Source of the DNA: Paenibacillus gorillae
GTDB lineage: Bacteria; Bacillota; Bacilli; Paenibacillales; Paenibacillaceae
Direction: 5' to 3'
Length of the DNA: 64,000 bases
Assembly: GCF_000513275.1 (NCBI RefSeq)
Contig: NZ_CBVJ010000106.1
Location: forward strand, 1 to 64,000
A program made the translations under genes and the position numbers. Under the pieces are notes generated by a model that worked only from the letters and a program-made list of their open reading frames with translations, was not told where the DNA came from and did not search any database. Shown piece after piece: positions 8,464-17,566 of the stretch (position 1 is the first letter of the stretch; every line of letters starts with the position of its first letter).

Positions 8464-8583
8464 ATGCCCGTATGGATCGAGTGGCTGACACAGCATTGGC
8501 TGTCTGTCATGCTCATTGCCGGCGCAATCATCGCGGTGTTGTACGTAATGATCAACCGGGATATGCTGTTCTACAAAGAATAG
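8464..8583 (+). CDS. 39-residue single-span membrane protein
   Basis: A small gene with an AAAAGGAG ribosome site 10 nt before the ATG. The product begins MPVWIEWLTQHWLSVMLIAG and has one hydrophobic span (about residues 13-30) followed by a short charged tail ending NRDMLFYKE. It stands alone on the plus strand between the divergent hydrolase gene and the convergent kinase gene. The last codons form the left arm of an 11-bp palindrome (8557-8567 with 8582-8592) that also spans the stop codon. I do not recognise the family; the ribosome site and membrane-like composition argue that it is real. Confidence 0.55.
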   Translation: MPVWIEWLTQHWLSVMLIAGAIIAVLYVMINRDMLFYKE

Positions 8584-8592
8584 CATATCCCG
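8557..8592. repeat. Palindrome over the 3' end of the 39-aa gene
   Basis: CGGGATATGCT and AGCATATCCCG form perfect 11-bp arms around a 14-nt loop that includes the end of the small gene. It may act as a terminator for both converging transcripts, although no T run follows on either strand. Confidence 0.6.
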
Positions 8593-8616
8593 CCCGGCAA
8601 TATCTAAATTTGAAAG

Positions 8617-10029
8617 TTAATCTTCTTTCACAATTGGCAGTTTTACCGTTACAATCGTTCCGGCTCCGCGTTCGCTGTCAATCAACAATGCACCGCCGTG
8701 GAGCTCGGCGATTTCTTTGCAGATTGCAAGTCCCAGCCCGCTTCCTCCGTGTCCCGTATTGGCCTTGTAGAACTTTTCCGTGACATGAGGCAAATCCTCT
8801 TCGCTTATCCCGCTTCCCGTGTCCGCAACGGTTAACTGCGCATACGCCTTCTTCTCATTATCCTTGTCTGTAAACGTAGTCGTAGCGATCCGGACCGAAC
8901 CTCCGCTTGGCGTAAATTTAAAAGCATTATCGATCAAATTAATGATGACCTGCTTCAAGCGATTAGCATCCCCATAGACAAAGATCGGATTTTTGCCAAA
9001 GGTTGCGATCAGCTTCACGCCGGTTTGTTCCTCGCGGACCCCAAGCTGATGCACCATTTCCCTCACCGGACTGTTCAAATCGAGCACTTCCGGCTGCAGC
9101 TCGATATTGCCGGCTGCCAGCTTTGAGAAGTCGAGCAGATCTTCAACTAACCCTGTCAGCCGGTCCGTTTCACGGCTAATGATGTTAAGCCCAAGCGAGG
9201 TCTCCTCGTCGACCGCCGATTCGCTCCCTTTCAGCGTTTCGCTCCACCCTTTAATCGAGGTAAGAGGGGTTCTCAGCTCATGCGAGATTGAAGAAATAAA
9301 ATCATTCTTCAGCTTTTCCCGCTTATTCAGTTCCACGACCATGACGTTAAACGTCTCAGCCAGTTGCCCGATTTCGTCATTATTACGTTTGACCGCCCGG
9401 CGCGTCCAATCTCCGTCAGCCATATAACGCGCCGCACGCGTCAGTTCCTGAATCGGACGCACGATCCGCTGCGTCATCCACAGACTTAAACCTAGAAACA
9501 GCAAGACGACTCCTGCCCCTACGATAGCCGTCATTTGCGTAAGCCGCGTGACCATATCATCAATCAGCTCAACCGAAGCCGAATAACGAAGCAGCGAAAC
9601 GACTCTCGTATCGTTATAGATAGGAATCGTAACCGAGGTAACCCGCTCACCATAGTAAGGGTCCTCTCCCTGCCAAGTGCCGTTATAGCCGTCCATAGCC
9701 GTTTTCACATCAGGGGTCGTATACTGTACCTGTTCAGCAAAACCGTCGGAGTCGATGGCTACTCTGCCATTGTTATCGAGAAGCTGGAGGCGGACATCCC
9801 CTTCAGCCATATATTGCAGCATATAATCGGCTTGATCGTGAACCTTCAAAGAAGCCAGCGATCGGCTATGCTGCGTCAGCGCATAGATCGCCCTTTGCTT
9901 AACGGAGCTTTGCGCGCTCCCATAGTAATAATTCCATATCAAAGTCAGGAACAAGCCTCCGAGCACACATACAACGAGAACGATTAGAAGCAGGTAGCTC
10001 CATACGATTCTTGTTTTCAGGCTGTTCAT
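8617..10029 (-). CDS. HAMP sensor histidine kinase of a two-component system
   Basis: A 470-residue membrane kinase. The start at 10029 forms an ATGA overlap with the response-regulator stop and has GGAG 9 nt upstream; the longer frame would overlap the regulator by 43 nt. Order: first membrane span (about 5-32), extracellular sensor (about 40-160), second span (about 168-187), HAMP (about 188-240), HisKA with SHELRTPL (phospho-acceptor His250), and HATPase_c with N-box NLIDNAFKFTP, G1 DTGSGI and G2 GGSGLGLAI. All catalytic parts are present. It phosphorylates the partner regulator encoded just upstream. The signal is unknown, but co-transcription with a NodB deacetylase and a lipoprotein suggests an envelope cue. 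Confidence 0.92.
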   Translation of the reverse strand: MNSLKTRIVWSYLLLIVLVVCVLGGLFLTLIWNYYYGSAQSSVKQRAIYALTQHSRSLASLKVHDQADYMLQYMAEGDVRLQLLDNNGRVAIDSDGFAEQVQYTTPDVKTAMDGYNGTWQGEDPYYGERVTSVTIPIYNDTRVVSLLRYSASVELIDDMVTRLTQMTAIVGAGVVLLFLGLSLWMTQRIVRPIQELTRAARYMADGDWTRRAVKRNNDEIGQLAETFNVMVVELNKREKLKNDFISSISHELRTPLTSIKGWSETLKGSESAVDEETSLGLNIISRETDRLTGLVEDLLDFSKLAAGNIELQPEVLDLNSPVREMVHQLGVREEQTGVKLIATFGKNPIFVYGDANRLKQVIINLIDNAFKFTPSGGSVRIATTTFTDKDNEKKAYAQLTVADTGSGISEEDLPHVTEKFYKANTGHGGSGLGLAICKEIAELHGGALLIDSERGAGTIVTVKLPIVKED

Positions 10030-10820
10030 GGACGATCGCTCCGATTCCATCGATAGCCAAGTCCCCATACCGTCTCGATGAAGACCGGCTCTGACGGATT
10101 GTCCTCGATTTTTTGCCGTATCCGGCGAATGTTCACATCAACGACTTTCAAGTCGCCTACATAATAGCGGCCCCATACCTCCGTCAAAATGTCATCACGG
10201 CTCACGTTCCGGCCCTGCCGCTCCATGAGCAGCTTAACCAGCGTCCACTCCGTCGGAGTCAGGACGATTTCATTGTCATGCTTCCAAAGCTTGCGATCGG
10301 CGAACGTCAGCCGGAAGCGTCCGCGAACCAGCTCATTATCGGTCTGTGCCGCCGCTGCCGTCTCGGCGGCCGTATCCGTCCCCTGCACAGCATTGGGCTT
10401 GGCCTCAGATGCGGCTGCTCCTTCCAGCGGAGCAGCTGCCAGCGTGCTTTCAACAGGCTTCATCCGCCGATAGAGCGATTTGATTCTCGCGATTAATTCC
10501 CCTGGACTGAACGGCTTTTGCACATAGTCATCAGCCCCGAGCTCCAGTCCGTATATTTTATCCTCTTCCTGGGATTTGGCCGTTAACATAATAATGCCCA
10601 TGCCCGGATAGAGGCGGCGCAGCTGCTCGCACACCTCGAAACCGCTAATTGTCGGCAGCATGACATCCAGCAGCGCAATATCGAAAGGCCCTTCGTTCGC
10701 CGCCAATGCCAACGCCGCTTCGCCATGATCAGCTTCAATGACTTCCATATCATTGCGCTTTAAGTTAATGCGTACGAAGCCGCGGATTGCTTCCTCGTCC
10801 TCCAGCAATAAAATTCGCAT
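10026..10820 (-). CDS. OmpR-family response regulator
   Basis: A 264-residue regulator with a receiver domain (acidic pocket near 8-10, phospho-acceptor Asp52 in ALLDVMLP, Lys in YVQKPFSPGE) and a winged-helix DNA-binding domain from about residue 165 (ETVWGLGYRW at the end). The linker (about 118-160) is unusually long and Ala-rich, longer than in most OmpR-type proteins. The stop overlaps the kinase ATG by four bases (ATGA), so the pair is translationally coupled. It follows the lipoprotein gene by 31 nt and belongs to the same operon. Confidence 0.92.
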   Translation of the reverse strand: MRILLLEDEEAIRGFVRINLKRNDMEVIEADHGEAALALAANEGPFDIALLDVMLPTISGFEVCEQLRRLYPGMGIIMLTAKSQEEDKIYGLELGADDYVQKPFSPGELIARIKSLYRRMKPVESTLAAAPLEGAAASEAKPNAVQGTDTAAETAAAAQTDNELVRGRFRLTFADRKLWKHDNEIVLTPTEWTLVKLLMERQGRNVSRDDILTEVWGRYYVGDLKVVDVNIRRIRQKIEDNPSEPVFIETVWGLGYRWNRSDRP

Positions 10821-10851
10821 GACACACCTGCTTTATGTTTATATCGAATAA

Positions 10852-12276
10852 CTATTCGTCTTCCATTACCCGCAACAGCTCGCTAACCTTCCCGTCCTCC
10901 AGCCTCATCGTCAGAAAGACCGCTTTATCCCCCTCGGGCATCGATTCCGGCGGCTCTGCGAAGGAGACCGCATAGACCAGGCCGTCTTTTATTTTCAGAA
11001 CGGAATAGCTTCGGCCCTTCGATTTCCACTCTGCATCAAATGCATCCCGTTTCTTAAGAGGAATGGCATAGATGTCAGCCAGCTTTGTCTTATAGGCTCG
11101 CTCCCCGTTCCAATATTCAAAAGCAGCGATCGCATAATTGGCGCCTTTATCCGGTGCGCGAACCGTATAGTGCCCCATCCACGCTCCGGGAATCTGGAAA
11201 CGGATTTGGTAGCCGTAATCGCTGTATTCCTCCAGCACCTTATGGAAGGCATCCGTCCCGTCCCATTGCATCCATTCGTTAATCCATTTCGTTTCAGCAT
11301 AAGATAGATCGTCGTATCCAGGTGCAGGTCTCGGCAGCATTAATTCAATGATACCATCGCCGTTTACGTCCTCGCTCATAACCGGCGTCTCGGTAAAGAC
11401 GGCATCCTCTGGCCCTGCCGACGCCGCCAGCTTCGGATAAACGAGCTGAAGCCGGCGGTTCTCCCAAGCGTACATGGCTGTATACATGGCGTGAGCGCCC
11501 ATTGAAGCTTCTACGACGATCCCGTTCTGTTTCGGGGAGACGCGGCCAATGACCATCCGGTCGTACGCATTGACGCCGTCATACAATTCCAGCTGCTGCA
11601 ATAATGTTAGTTCAGCGCTATCCCAATTGTACAGCTTCAACGTATAGGAAGGCAGACTCGCCTCCTGATAGGAACCGTCAGTTTGAATAATAGCGATTTC
11701 AAGCCTGCCGTCCCCATTCACATCTCCCACTTCGGCGTACGCATATGGAATGGAATCCACCGGCTGAAGCACCAGCTTGCCCTCCTCGTTCCGTACCGGC
11801 TTCGATTGGAAAGAATAAAATTCAGCTAGACTAGGGCTTTCGAAAGAGCCGACCCAGCCGATGGCAAGCTCCACTTTGCCATTTTGGTCGAAATCATCGA
11901 TTTTAATCCAATCGATTTGCCTTGCCATTGGCTGCTGGATTATAAACCAAGAGCGCCAGACGCCAGAGGTCATCCGGAACACGACAAGCTCCGGAACGTT
12001 ATACTCATTGTACAGCGAGACGATCGCCTCCGGCGTGCCGTCGCCGTTCAGATCGACTAGACGGATGGCGCCTTCTCCATCATCGCGAAGCGGCAGCGTC
12101 AGCTTGGAATAAGCGGGCCTTGCCGCTTCTACCGCCTTCATCAACGCCTGCTTGTCCGCTGTCTGCGACGGCTTCGTTAACAGATCTGCCGGTGCAGCCG
12201 TATATTTGCAGCCGGTCGCAAACATACACAGAAAGGCGGCTATTAGCGCCGCCCTGCTTAACATGCTTATATTCAA
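10852..12276 (-). CDS. FG-GAP/VCBS-repeat lipoprotein
   Basis: A 474-residue lipoprotein if translation starts at the TTG at 12276, which AAGGAGG precedes by about 11 nt; the longer ATG frame would overlap the upstream gene and lacks a ribosome site. The signal peptide ends FATGC with lipidation at Cys23. At least four Asp-rich calcium-loop repeats of the FG-GAP kind are seen (LVDLNGDGTPEAIV, IDDFDQNGKVELAI, VGDVNGDGRLEIAI, DVNGDGIIELML), implying a beta-propeller. It sits between a NodB deacetylase and a two-component system, so a sensory or accessory role at the membrane surface is possible. No precise function is known. Confidence 0.75.
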   Translation of the reverse strand: MNISMLSRAALIAAFLCMFATGCKYTAAPADLLTKPSQTADKQALMKAVEAARPAYSKLTLPLRDDGEGAIRLVDLNGDGTPEAIVSLYNEYNVPELVVFRMTSGVWRSWFIIQQPMARQIDWIKIDDFDQNGKVELAIGWVGSFESPSLAEFYSFQSKPVRNEEGKLVLQPVDSIPYAYAEVGDVNGDGRLEIAIIQTDGSYQEASLPSYTLKLYNWDSAELTLLQQLELYDGVNAYDRMVIGRVSPKQNGIVVEASMGAHAMYTAMYAWENRRLQLVYPKLAASAGPEDAVFTETPVMSEDVNGDGIIELMLPRPAPGYDDLSYAETKWINEWMQWDGTDAFHKVLEEYSDYGYQIRFQIPGAWMGHYTVRAPDKGANYAIAAFEYWNGERAYKTKLADIYAIPLKKRDAFDAEWKSKGRSYSVLKIKDGLVYAVSFAEPPESMPEGDKAVFLTMRLEDGKVSELLRVMEDE

Positions 12277-12292
12277 GGAAAGATTAACCTCC

Positions 12293-13231
12293 TTATCCTG
12301 CCATTTCATCAGGAGTCACGAACGTATAGCCCTTTTTCTTCAAATCATCAATCACATACGGAAGCATCTCCACCGTATGCTTTATATTTTTGTTGCCGAA
12401 AGAATGCATAAGAATAATAGCATGAGGCTTTGCCTTCTTGCGAATCATCTCCCGCATATCTGATACCGGCGTTCCTGCCCAATCACGGGTGTCGATATTC
12501 CAGCTGACGAGCTCGCGATCTTCGTCTTTCAGCATGCTTTTGAGCGTATCGGATACGGCACCGTATGGGGCGCGGAACATTTTCGGCTTGAAACCGACAG
12601 CCTCTTCAATAAGCTTATCCGCTTCATCAATTTCTTGCTGAATTTGCTCGGCATTGAGCTTGGCCATATCTTTATGATTCATGGAATGATTGCCGATTGC
12701 ATGGCCTTCGTCTACAATTCGCTGCAGCACTTCGGGTTCCTTCTTCACCTGTTGGCCCACGACGAAAAATGTCGCTTTCACACCTTTTTCCTTCAATATG
12801 TCCAGTATAGCCGTTGTATACTTCTTATCCGGTCCATCATCAAATGTTAACGCGATAATTTTATCCTTGTAGTGATGCTCCACAGGGGGAGTCTCAGGTT
12901 CATGTTCTTGTTCCTTGTCCGGCGTCGTTACATTGCCCGGTTTACTTGGTTGTTCGGATGGTGGTGCCGTATGCTCGTCGCCCTTGCCTGTATCTCCGTT
13001 ATCGATGCCGGATTTCTCCGGCGGCCGCGGATAATCGACAAGATCACCTTGTTCGACTGCACCTGGCTTATTGTTATTCTGATCGGTTTCATCTGCTTTT
13101 ACAACTTTTCCAGTAATCTCTGCAAGCGAGAGGCCCATGCCTGTTCCGCAGCCTCCAATAATAATGCTAATAACGACAAGCATGACCGCTGCTGCTAGCG
13201 AACGACGACGAATTCTGCGTTTATTTCCCAT
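12293..13231 (-). CDS. NodB-type polysaccharide deacetylase
   Basis: A 312-residue exported polysaccharide deacetylase. An N-terminal hydrophobic segment (12-27) ends in IIGGC, so the protein is either lipidated at Cys28 or membrane-anchored. A Pro/Asp/Glu-rich linker reaches to about 120. The NodB domain has TFDDGP (129-134, general-base Asp and metal Asp), metal ligands HSMNH (His182, His186), RAPYG (220-224) and the catalytic His in LMHS (His276). Substrates of the family are chitin oligomers, peptidoglycan GlcNAc or MurNAc, and exopolysaccharides. It is first of the four-gene operon and is followed 16 nt later by the lipoprotein start. Confidence 0.88.
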   Translation of the reverse strand: MGNKRRIRRRSLAAAVMLVVISIIIGGCGTGMGLSLAEITGKVVKADETDQNNNKPGAVEQGDLVDYPRPPEKSGIDNGDTGKGDEHTAPPSEQPSKPGNVTTPDKEQEHEPETPPVEHHYKDKIIALTFDDGPDKKYTTAILDILKEKGVKATFFVVGQQVKKEPEVLQRIVDEGHAIGNHSMNHKDMAKLNAEQIQQEIDEADKLIEEAVGFKPKMFRAPYGAVSDTLKSMLKDEDRELVSWNIDTRDWAGTPVSDMREMIRKKAKPHAIILMHSFGNKNIKHTVEMLPYVIDDLKKKGYTFVTPDEMAG

Positions 13232-13304
13232 CCTAATTCACCTTTCTACTTCCCCGGGTTGATAGTTTCATAGTACCGGAATAAGAGAGAGAGGGAGTTA
13301 CAAA

Positions 13305-13640
13305 TTAGTTACATGGTTTCGACATCTTCCAGCAGTTTTTACCAAGCCGCCTTTTGGACAAAAAAAGAGCCGGAAACGGCATCGGAACTGACTCCTGTAT
13401 GAGGCAGGAATCATTCCCATCGCATATCACAGCTCTTTGACAATTAAACCCGGCAGAACTAAGCATACCGCCGCTTTCGGCCAAATGCCATCCTAATTGA
13501 CTGATTGTCCGGTAGCCCGGCGCGACAGCCTGTGCGAGAGACTCATCCGTCAATGCAACATAAATCCGTTGCGTAGAAGCTGATTCTTGGGTATAGTCTT
13601 GGATACTGAACTTAAATAGTGTAAGGCTGCATCCGTCATA
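13305..13640 (-). pseudogene. DinB-family (DUF664-like) protein remnant
   Basis: On the minus strand a frame without start reads FSIQDYTQESASTQ, then ALTDESLAQAV and RTISQLGWHLAESGGMLSSAG. This pattern of two helices, with the RT-xxx-LAWH motif, is typical of the N-terminal half of DinB/YfiT-like metal proteins. After about 80 codons the similarity is lost and the frame ends at 13305. A possible initiator (MTDAALHY near 13640) is in another frame. Family members run to about 160-180 residues, so this is a truncated and frameshifted fragment. Confidence 0.45.
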
Positions 13641-13685
13641 AAATCAACTGGACAGCCTAGACCATTGTAAAGGAGGATTTGATTC

Positions 13686-14651
13686 ATGCTGCTGAATGAA
13701 CATATGAGGGATGGCTACTTAAGCCGGCTGGGAAAGTTTGTGGCTGAACCCCCTACGCTTTCCTATTTGCAGAGGCTGCATAGAGCTCATGTGGAGAAAA
13801 TCTCATGGCAGACGATTGATATTTTCGCCCGTAGAACGGTTTCCATTCATCCTCAGCACTCCGTGCAGCTCATTAACGGGCAGCGGAGCGGCTACTGTTT
13901 TCAATTAAATGGAGCCTTTAGCCTGCTGCTTCGTTCTCTCGGCTTCAAAGTGACGTATCATGATTCCGGTATTCAGCCTTTAGGACAGCAGCCGCGAATC
14001 GACTCCTTTCATGTGGGCTTGCTTGTAGAAATTACGAATGAGCAAGGTGAGCCGAAGCAGTGGATTGCCGATGTCGGACTTGGCGACATGCTTTATGATC
14101 CGGTTCCGCTCTTGTCTGGGTCTTATCAACAAGGGGGATTCCTCTATCATGTAACTTCTTCCGAGGCAGCCGAAGGCGGCTGGCGCTTGGTACATGCCCC
14201 TGGCTATTCCTATGCCGGAGTCGACTTTGCACCAGAACCGCTGCCGGATTTGAACCACTTCACTTCCCGTCATCATCATTACTGCCACGCCCCGGAATCA
14301 CCATGGCTGCGGGTTCTGCTGCTGCAAAACCGCCATGCCGGAGGAAGCAACGAGCTGCGGGGCTGTATCTGGAAATCCAGGACGAGCTCTGGTGTAGAGA
14401 TAACCGAAATGACGAGCAAGTCACAATGGCTCGAAATGATGGCCGATATATTCCATGAGCCGCTCACCCTGTACTCTGCATCGGACAAGGACGCCCTATG
14501 GAACAAAGTCAGCCGCATGCATGAAGAGTGGAAAACCGCGAAAAAAATAAAGCCCGCTGATCAGCGGCTTTACTTTTTTTCTATTAAAGTTTACAGACCT
14601 TTGAGCGCTTTCGCTGCAATATCCGTCCGGCTGTGCATGCCGTCGAAGTGA
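13686..14651 (+). CDS. nat: Arylamine N-acetyltransferase
   Basis: A NAT-family enzyme that moves acetyl from acetyl-CoA to arylamines or hydrazines through a cysteine thioester. The triad is intact: Cys71 in RSGYCFQLN, His109 in DSFHVG and Asp129 in IADVGLGD. AAAGGAGG stands 9 nt before the ATG. The annotated frame (321 residues) is about 35-60 residues longer than usual. It runs through an A7 tract at 14541, through the shared terminator hairpin and 61 nt into purD on the other strand. With one A fewer the frame would stop right after WKTAKK, just before the hairpin, so the natural end may be about 14549. Confidence 0.85.
   Translation: MLLNEHMRDGYLSRLGKFVAEPPTLSYLQRLHRAHVEKISWQTIDIFARRTVSIHPQHSVQLINGQRSGYCFQLNGAFSLLLRSLGFKVTYHDSGIQPLGQQPRIDSFHVGLLVEITNEQGEPKQWIADVGLGDMLYDPVPLLSGSYQQGGFLYHVTSSEAAEGGWRLVHAPGYSYAGVDFAPEPLPDLNHFTSRHHHYCHAPESPWLRVLLLQNRHAGGSNELRGCIWKSRTSSGVEITEMTSKSQWLEMMADIFHEPLTLYSASDKDALWNKVSRMHEEWKTAKKIKPADQRLYFFSIKVYRPLSAFAAISVRLCMPSK
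14549..14571. terminator. Bidirectional terminator between nat and purD
   Basis: The stem AAAGC-CGCTGA / TCAGCG-GCTTT (one bulged C) has an A-rich run before it and seven T after it, so it can act on both strands. It ends the converging nat and purine-operon transcripts. Confidence 0.8.
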
Positions 14652-15862
14652 ATGACGCTCACCGCCTCGTAAGCACGGGCACGAGCCTCGGCAATGTCGC
14701 GGCCGCGGCCGACGACGCCAAGCACGCGTCCTCCGTTCGTCACGATGCTGCCGTCTTTCTCAGCCGTTCCGGCATGGAATACGAGCGCGCCTTGCGCCTC
14801 TGCCGCTGCGAGACCGCTAATCACACGCCCTTTCGGATACGACGCCGGATAACCTTCCGAAGCAACAATGACGCATACAGCCGCTTCTTCTTTCCATATG
14901 ATATCCAACTGATCCAGCCTGCCGTTAAGTGAAGCCAGTACGATATCGACCAGTTCCGTTTCCAGTTGAGGCAGGACGACCTGCGTCTCTGGATCGCCCA
15001 TACGAGCGTTGAACTCGATCGTTTTGGGACCATCCTTCGTAATCATCAGACCTGCGAACAATACGCCTCGGAACGGACGGCCTTCGCTGACCATCGCTTT
15101 TGCCGTCGGAATGATAATGTTCGTGATTGACTCATCAATGATGGATTGAGGAATATGCGGAAGCGGCGCATATGTGCCCATGCCGCCCGTATTCGGGCCT
15201 TTGTCGTCGTCATAGACCGGCTTATGATCTTGTGCCGGAACCATTGCGCGAACCGTCTCCCCGTCTACGAATGCCAGAATCGACATTTCCTGTCCTTCGA
15301 GAAACTCCTCGATGACGATCTGGTTGCCGGCTTCGCCAAACACTTTGTCAATCATGGCTTCACGCAAAGCGCGCTCAGCTTCTTCCATGGAATAAGCGAC
15401 CGTTACACCTTTGCCTGCGGCAAGGCCGTCCGCTTTAATGACGATCGGAATCGCTTGCTCGCGCAAGTATGCCGAAGCTGTCTCGTAATCGGTAAACGTC
15501 TCATACTTAGCGGTCGGAATGTTGTATTTCTTGAGCAGGTTCTTCATAAAAATTTTGCTGCCCTCAATCTCAGCCGCCGCTTTATTTGGGCCGTATACCG
15601 GAATCTGATGCGCTTCGAAAGCATCTACGATGCCTTCTGCAAGCGGATCATCCGGGCCTACGAATACAAGATCGATCGCTGCATCCTTCGCAAACTGCAC
15701 CAGCTCGTCGAATTTGTTGACGGCAATCGGCACACATTCAGCCAGCTGCGCAATACCAGTGTTGCCTGGCGCACAAAAAATCTCCTTAACCTTCTCGCTT
15801 TTTTTCAGCGCCCATACGACCGCATGCTCGCGTCCGCCGCCGCCAATGACTAATATTCTCAT
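14591..15862 (-). CDS. purD: Phosphoribosylamine-glycine ligase
   Basis: A 423-residue GARS enzyme (ATP + phosphoribosylamine + glycine to GAR, step 2 of IMP synthesis). The Rossmann-like N-domain begins MRILVIGGGGREHA. The ATP-grasp core has IKADGLAAGKGV (near 140), GGMGTYAPLP and the metal-site signature NARMGDPETQ (near 290). Length is standard. It is the last gene of the purine operon, 32 nt after purH, and ends at the shared terminator. Confidence 0.97.
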   Translation of the reverse strand: MRILVIGGGGREHAVVWALKKSEKVKEIFCAPGNTGIAQLAECVPIAVNKFDELVQFAKDAAIDLVFVGPDDPLAEGIVDAFEAHQIPVYGPNKAAAEIEGSKIFMKNLLKKYNIPTAKYETFTDYETASAYLREQAIPIVIKADGLAAGKGVTVAYSMEEAERALREAMIDKVFGEAGNQIVIEEFLEGQEMSILAFVDGETVRAMVPAQDHKPVYDDDKGPNTGGMGTYAPLPHIPQSIIDESITNIIIPTAKAMVSEGRPFRGVLFAGLMITKDGPKTIEFNARMGDPETQVVLPQLETELVDIVLASLNGRLDQLDIIWKEEAAVCVIVASEGYPASYPKGRVISGLAAAEAQGALVFHAGTAEKDGSIVTNGGRVLGVVGRGRDIAEARARAYEAVSVIHFDGMHSRTDIAAKALKGL

Positions 15863-15894
15863 GCTTGTGTTGCCTCCCCCCGCTAAGCTTTATT

Positions 15895-17445
15895 CTAGTG
15901 TTTGAAGTGGCGTACGCCTGTGAATACCATCGCAATATTGTTCGCGTTTGCCGCTGCGATCGATTCTGCGTCCTTCACGGAGCCGCCTGTTTGGATGATC
16001 GCCGTAATGCCATGTTTAGCAGCCAGCTCAACCGTGTCGCCCATCGGGAAGAAAGCATCCGATGCCAACGCGCCTCCGGCAGCTTGCTCGCCCGCTTGAT
16101 CAAGCGCAATTCGTGCGGAGCCAACACGGTTCATTTGGCCTGCGCCTACACCGATCGTCATATCGTTTTTCACGACAACAATCGCATTCGATTTCACATG
16201 CTTCACGACTTTCCAGCCGAACAGCAGCTGCTTGAGCTCTTCAGCCGTTGGCTTGCGGTCCGTAACAAATTGCAGATCTGCTTCCGTCAGACTGCGAACG
16301 TCGCTCTCTTGCACGAGCATGCCGCCGTCTACTGTTGTAACGAGCCATTCCGGCTGACGCTCAGCAGCTGCTACCGACAGCTCACCGAGCTTGAGCAGGC
16401 GGATATTTTTCTTCTTCGACAAGATTTCCAATGCTTCCGGCGTGAAGTCCGGTGCAATAATAATCTCCAGGAAGATTTGGCTGAGCAGCTCAGCCGTGTC
16501 CGCGCCAAGTGTGCGGTTAGCTGCTACGATACCGCCGAAGATCGACGTCGGGTCGGCTGCATATGCTTTTTGATAAGCCTCATGAATGTTAGCGCCGATG
16601 CCTACGCCGCAAGGGTTCATATGTTTGATCGCTACGACAGCCGGCTCATCGAATTCTTTGACGATAGCAAGCGCCGCGTTAGCGTCATTGATGTTATTGT
16701 AGGAAAGCTCTTTGCCATGCAATTGCTCAGCAGTCGTAATGTTGCCCGCAGCCGCAAGCGGCTTACTGTAGAAAGCAGCCTTCTGATGCGGATTTTCACC
16801 ATAACGAAGATCTTGTACTTTCTCGTAAGTAACGGTATAGCTTTCTGGAAGAGGCTCGCCCACTTGCTTCGACAAATAGTCGGCAATGAGAGTATCATAA
16901 GCTGCTGTATGGCGGAATACTTTCGCTGTCAGACGTTTGCGTGTCTCCAGCGTCGTGTCTCCGCTTGCTTTCACTTCTTCGATAACCGCAGCATAATCCG
17001 AAGCGTCAACAACAACGGTTACGAACTTATGGTTCTTAGCCGCCGAGCGGAGCATCGTAGGACCGCCGATATCGATGTTTTCGATCGCGTCTGCGTAAGC
17101 AACGTCTGGGTTAGCAATCGTTTGCTTGAACGGATACAGGTTCACGACAACCAGATCGATATAGTCCAGGCCAAGCTCTTTCATTACCTTCTGATGCTCT
17201 TCGTCATCACGAACGGCGAGCAAGCCGCTGTGTACCGCCGGATGCAAAGTTTTTACGCGTCCGTCCAGTATTTCCGGGAAACCGGTTACGTCCGAAATAC
17301 CGATAACCGGGATGCCTTCCTTCTCCAGCAGGTTGAACGTACCGCCCGTCGAAATGATTTGCACGCCTTGATTGGCAAGTTCACGAGAAAATTCTACGAT
17401 GCCCGTCTTGTCCGATACACTGATTAACGCTCTGCGAATAGCCAC
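15895..17445 (-). CDS. purH: Bifunctional AICAR transformylase / IMP cyclohydrolase
   Basis: A 516-residue fusion enzyme catalysing the last two steps to IMP. The N-terminal MGS-like cyclohydrolase domain (to about 190) has [10 protein letters not shown] and [13 protein letters not shown]. The C-terminal transformylase has [11 protein letters not shown] with the Lys-His pair that activates the formyl transfer. It follows purN by 121 nt in the operon. A 520-codon open frame lies antisense to it and is a shadow. Confidence 0.97.
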   Translation of the reverse strand: MAIRRALISVSDKTGIVEFSRELANQGVQIISTGGTFNLLEKEGIPVIGISDVTGFPEILDGRVKTLHPAVHSGLLAVRDDEEHQKVMKELGLDYIDLVVVNLYPFKQTIANPDVAYADAIENIDIGGPTMLRSAAKNHKFVTVVVDASDYAAVIEEVKASGDTTLETRKRLTAKVFRHTAAYDTLIADYLSKQVGEPLPESYTVTYEKVQDLRYGENPHQKAAFYSKPLAAAGNITTAEQLHGKELSYNNINDANAALAIVKEFDEPAVVAIKHMNPCGVGIGANIHEAYQKAYAADPTSIFGGIVAANRTLGADTAELLSQIFLEIIIAPDFTPEALEILSKKKNIRLLKLGELSVAAAERQPEWLVTTVDGGMLVQESDVRSLTEADLQFVTDRKPTAEELKQLLFGWKVVKHVKSNAIVVVKNDMTIGVGAGQMNRVGSARIALDQAGEQAAGGALASDAFFPMGDTVELAAKHGITAIIQTGGSVKDAESIAAANANNIAMVFTGVRHFKH

Positions 17446-17566
17446 GCGATTATCCTCCTTATGAATTGAAAAATGATTTATCGTTAAGCTCCCATTGGAA
17501 CCTTACAGCCTTATTTGATCCGGATTGCCAGGTATTGCTTCATTACTTCGAATCGAATGCAAAAGC

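Noticed and set aside
15146-15853. 235-codon open frame antisense to purD
   Set aside because: Shadow of purD with no ribosome site or domain.
15865-17427. 520-codon open frame antisense to purH
   Set aside because: Lies wholly over a certain purH gene; composition (Cys/Arg-rich, no domain) is that of a mirror frame.
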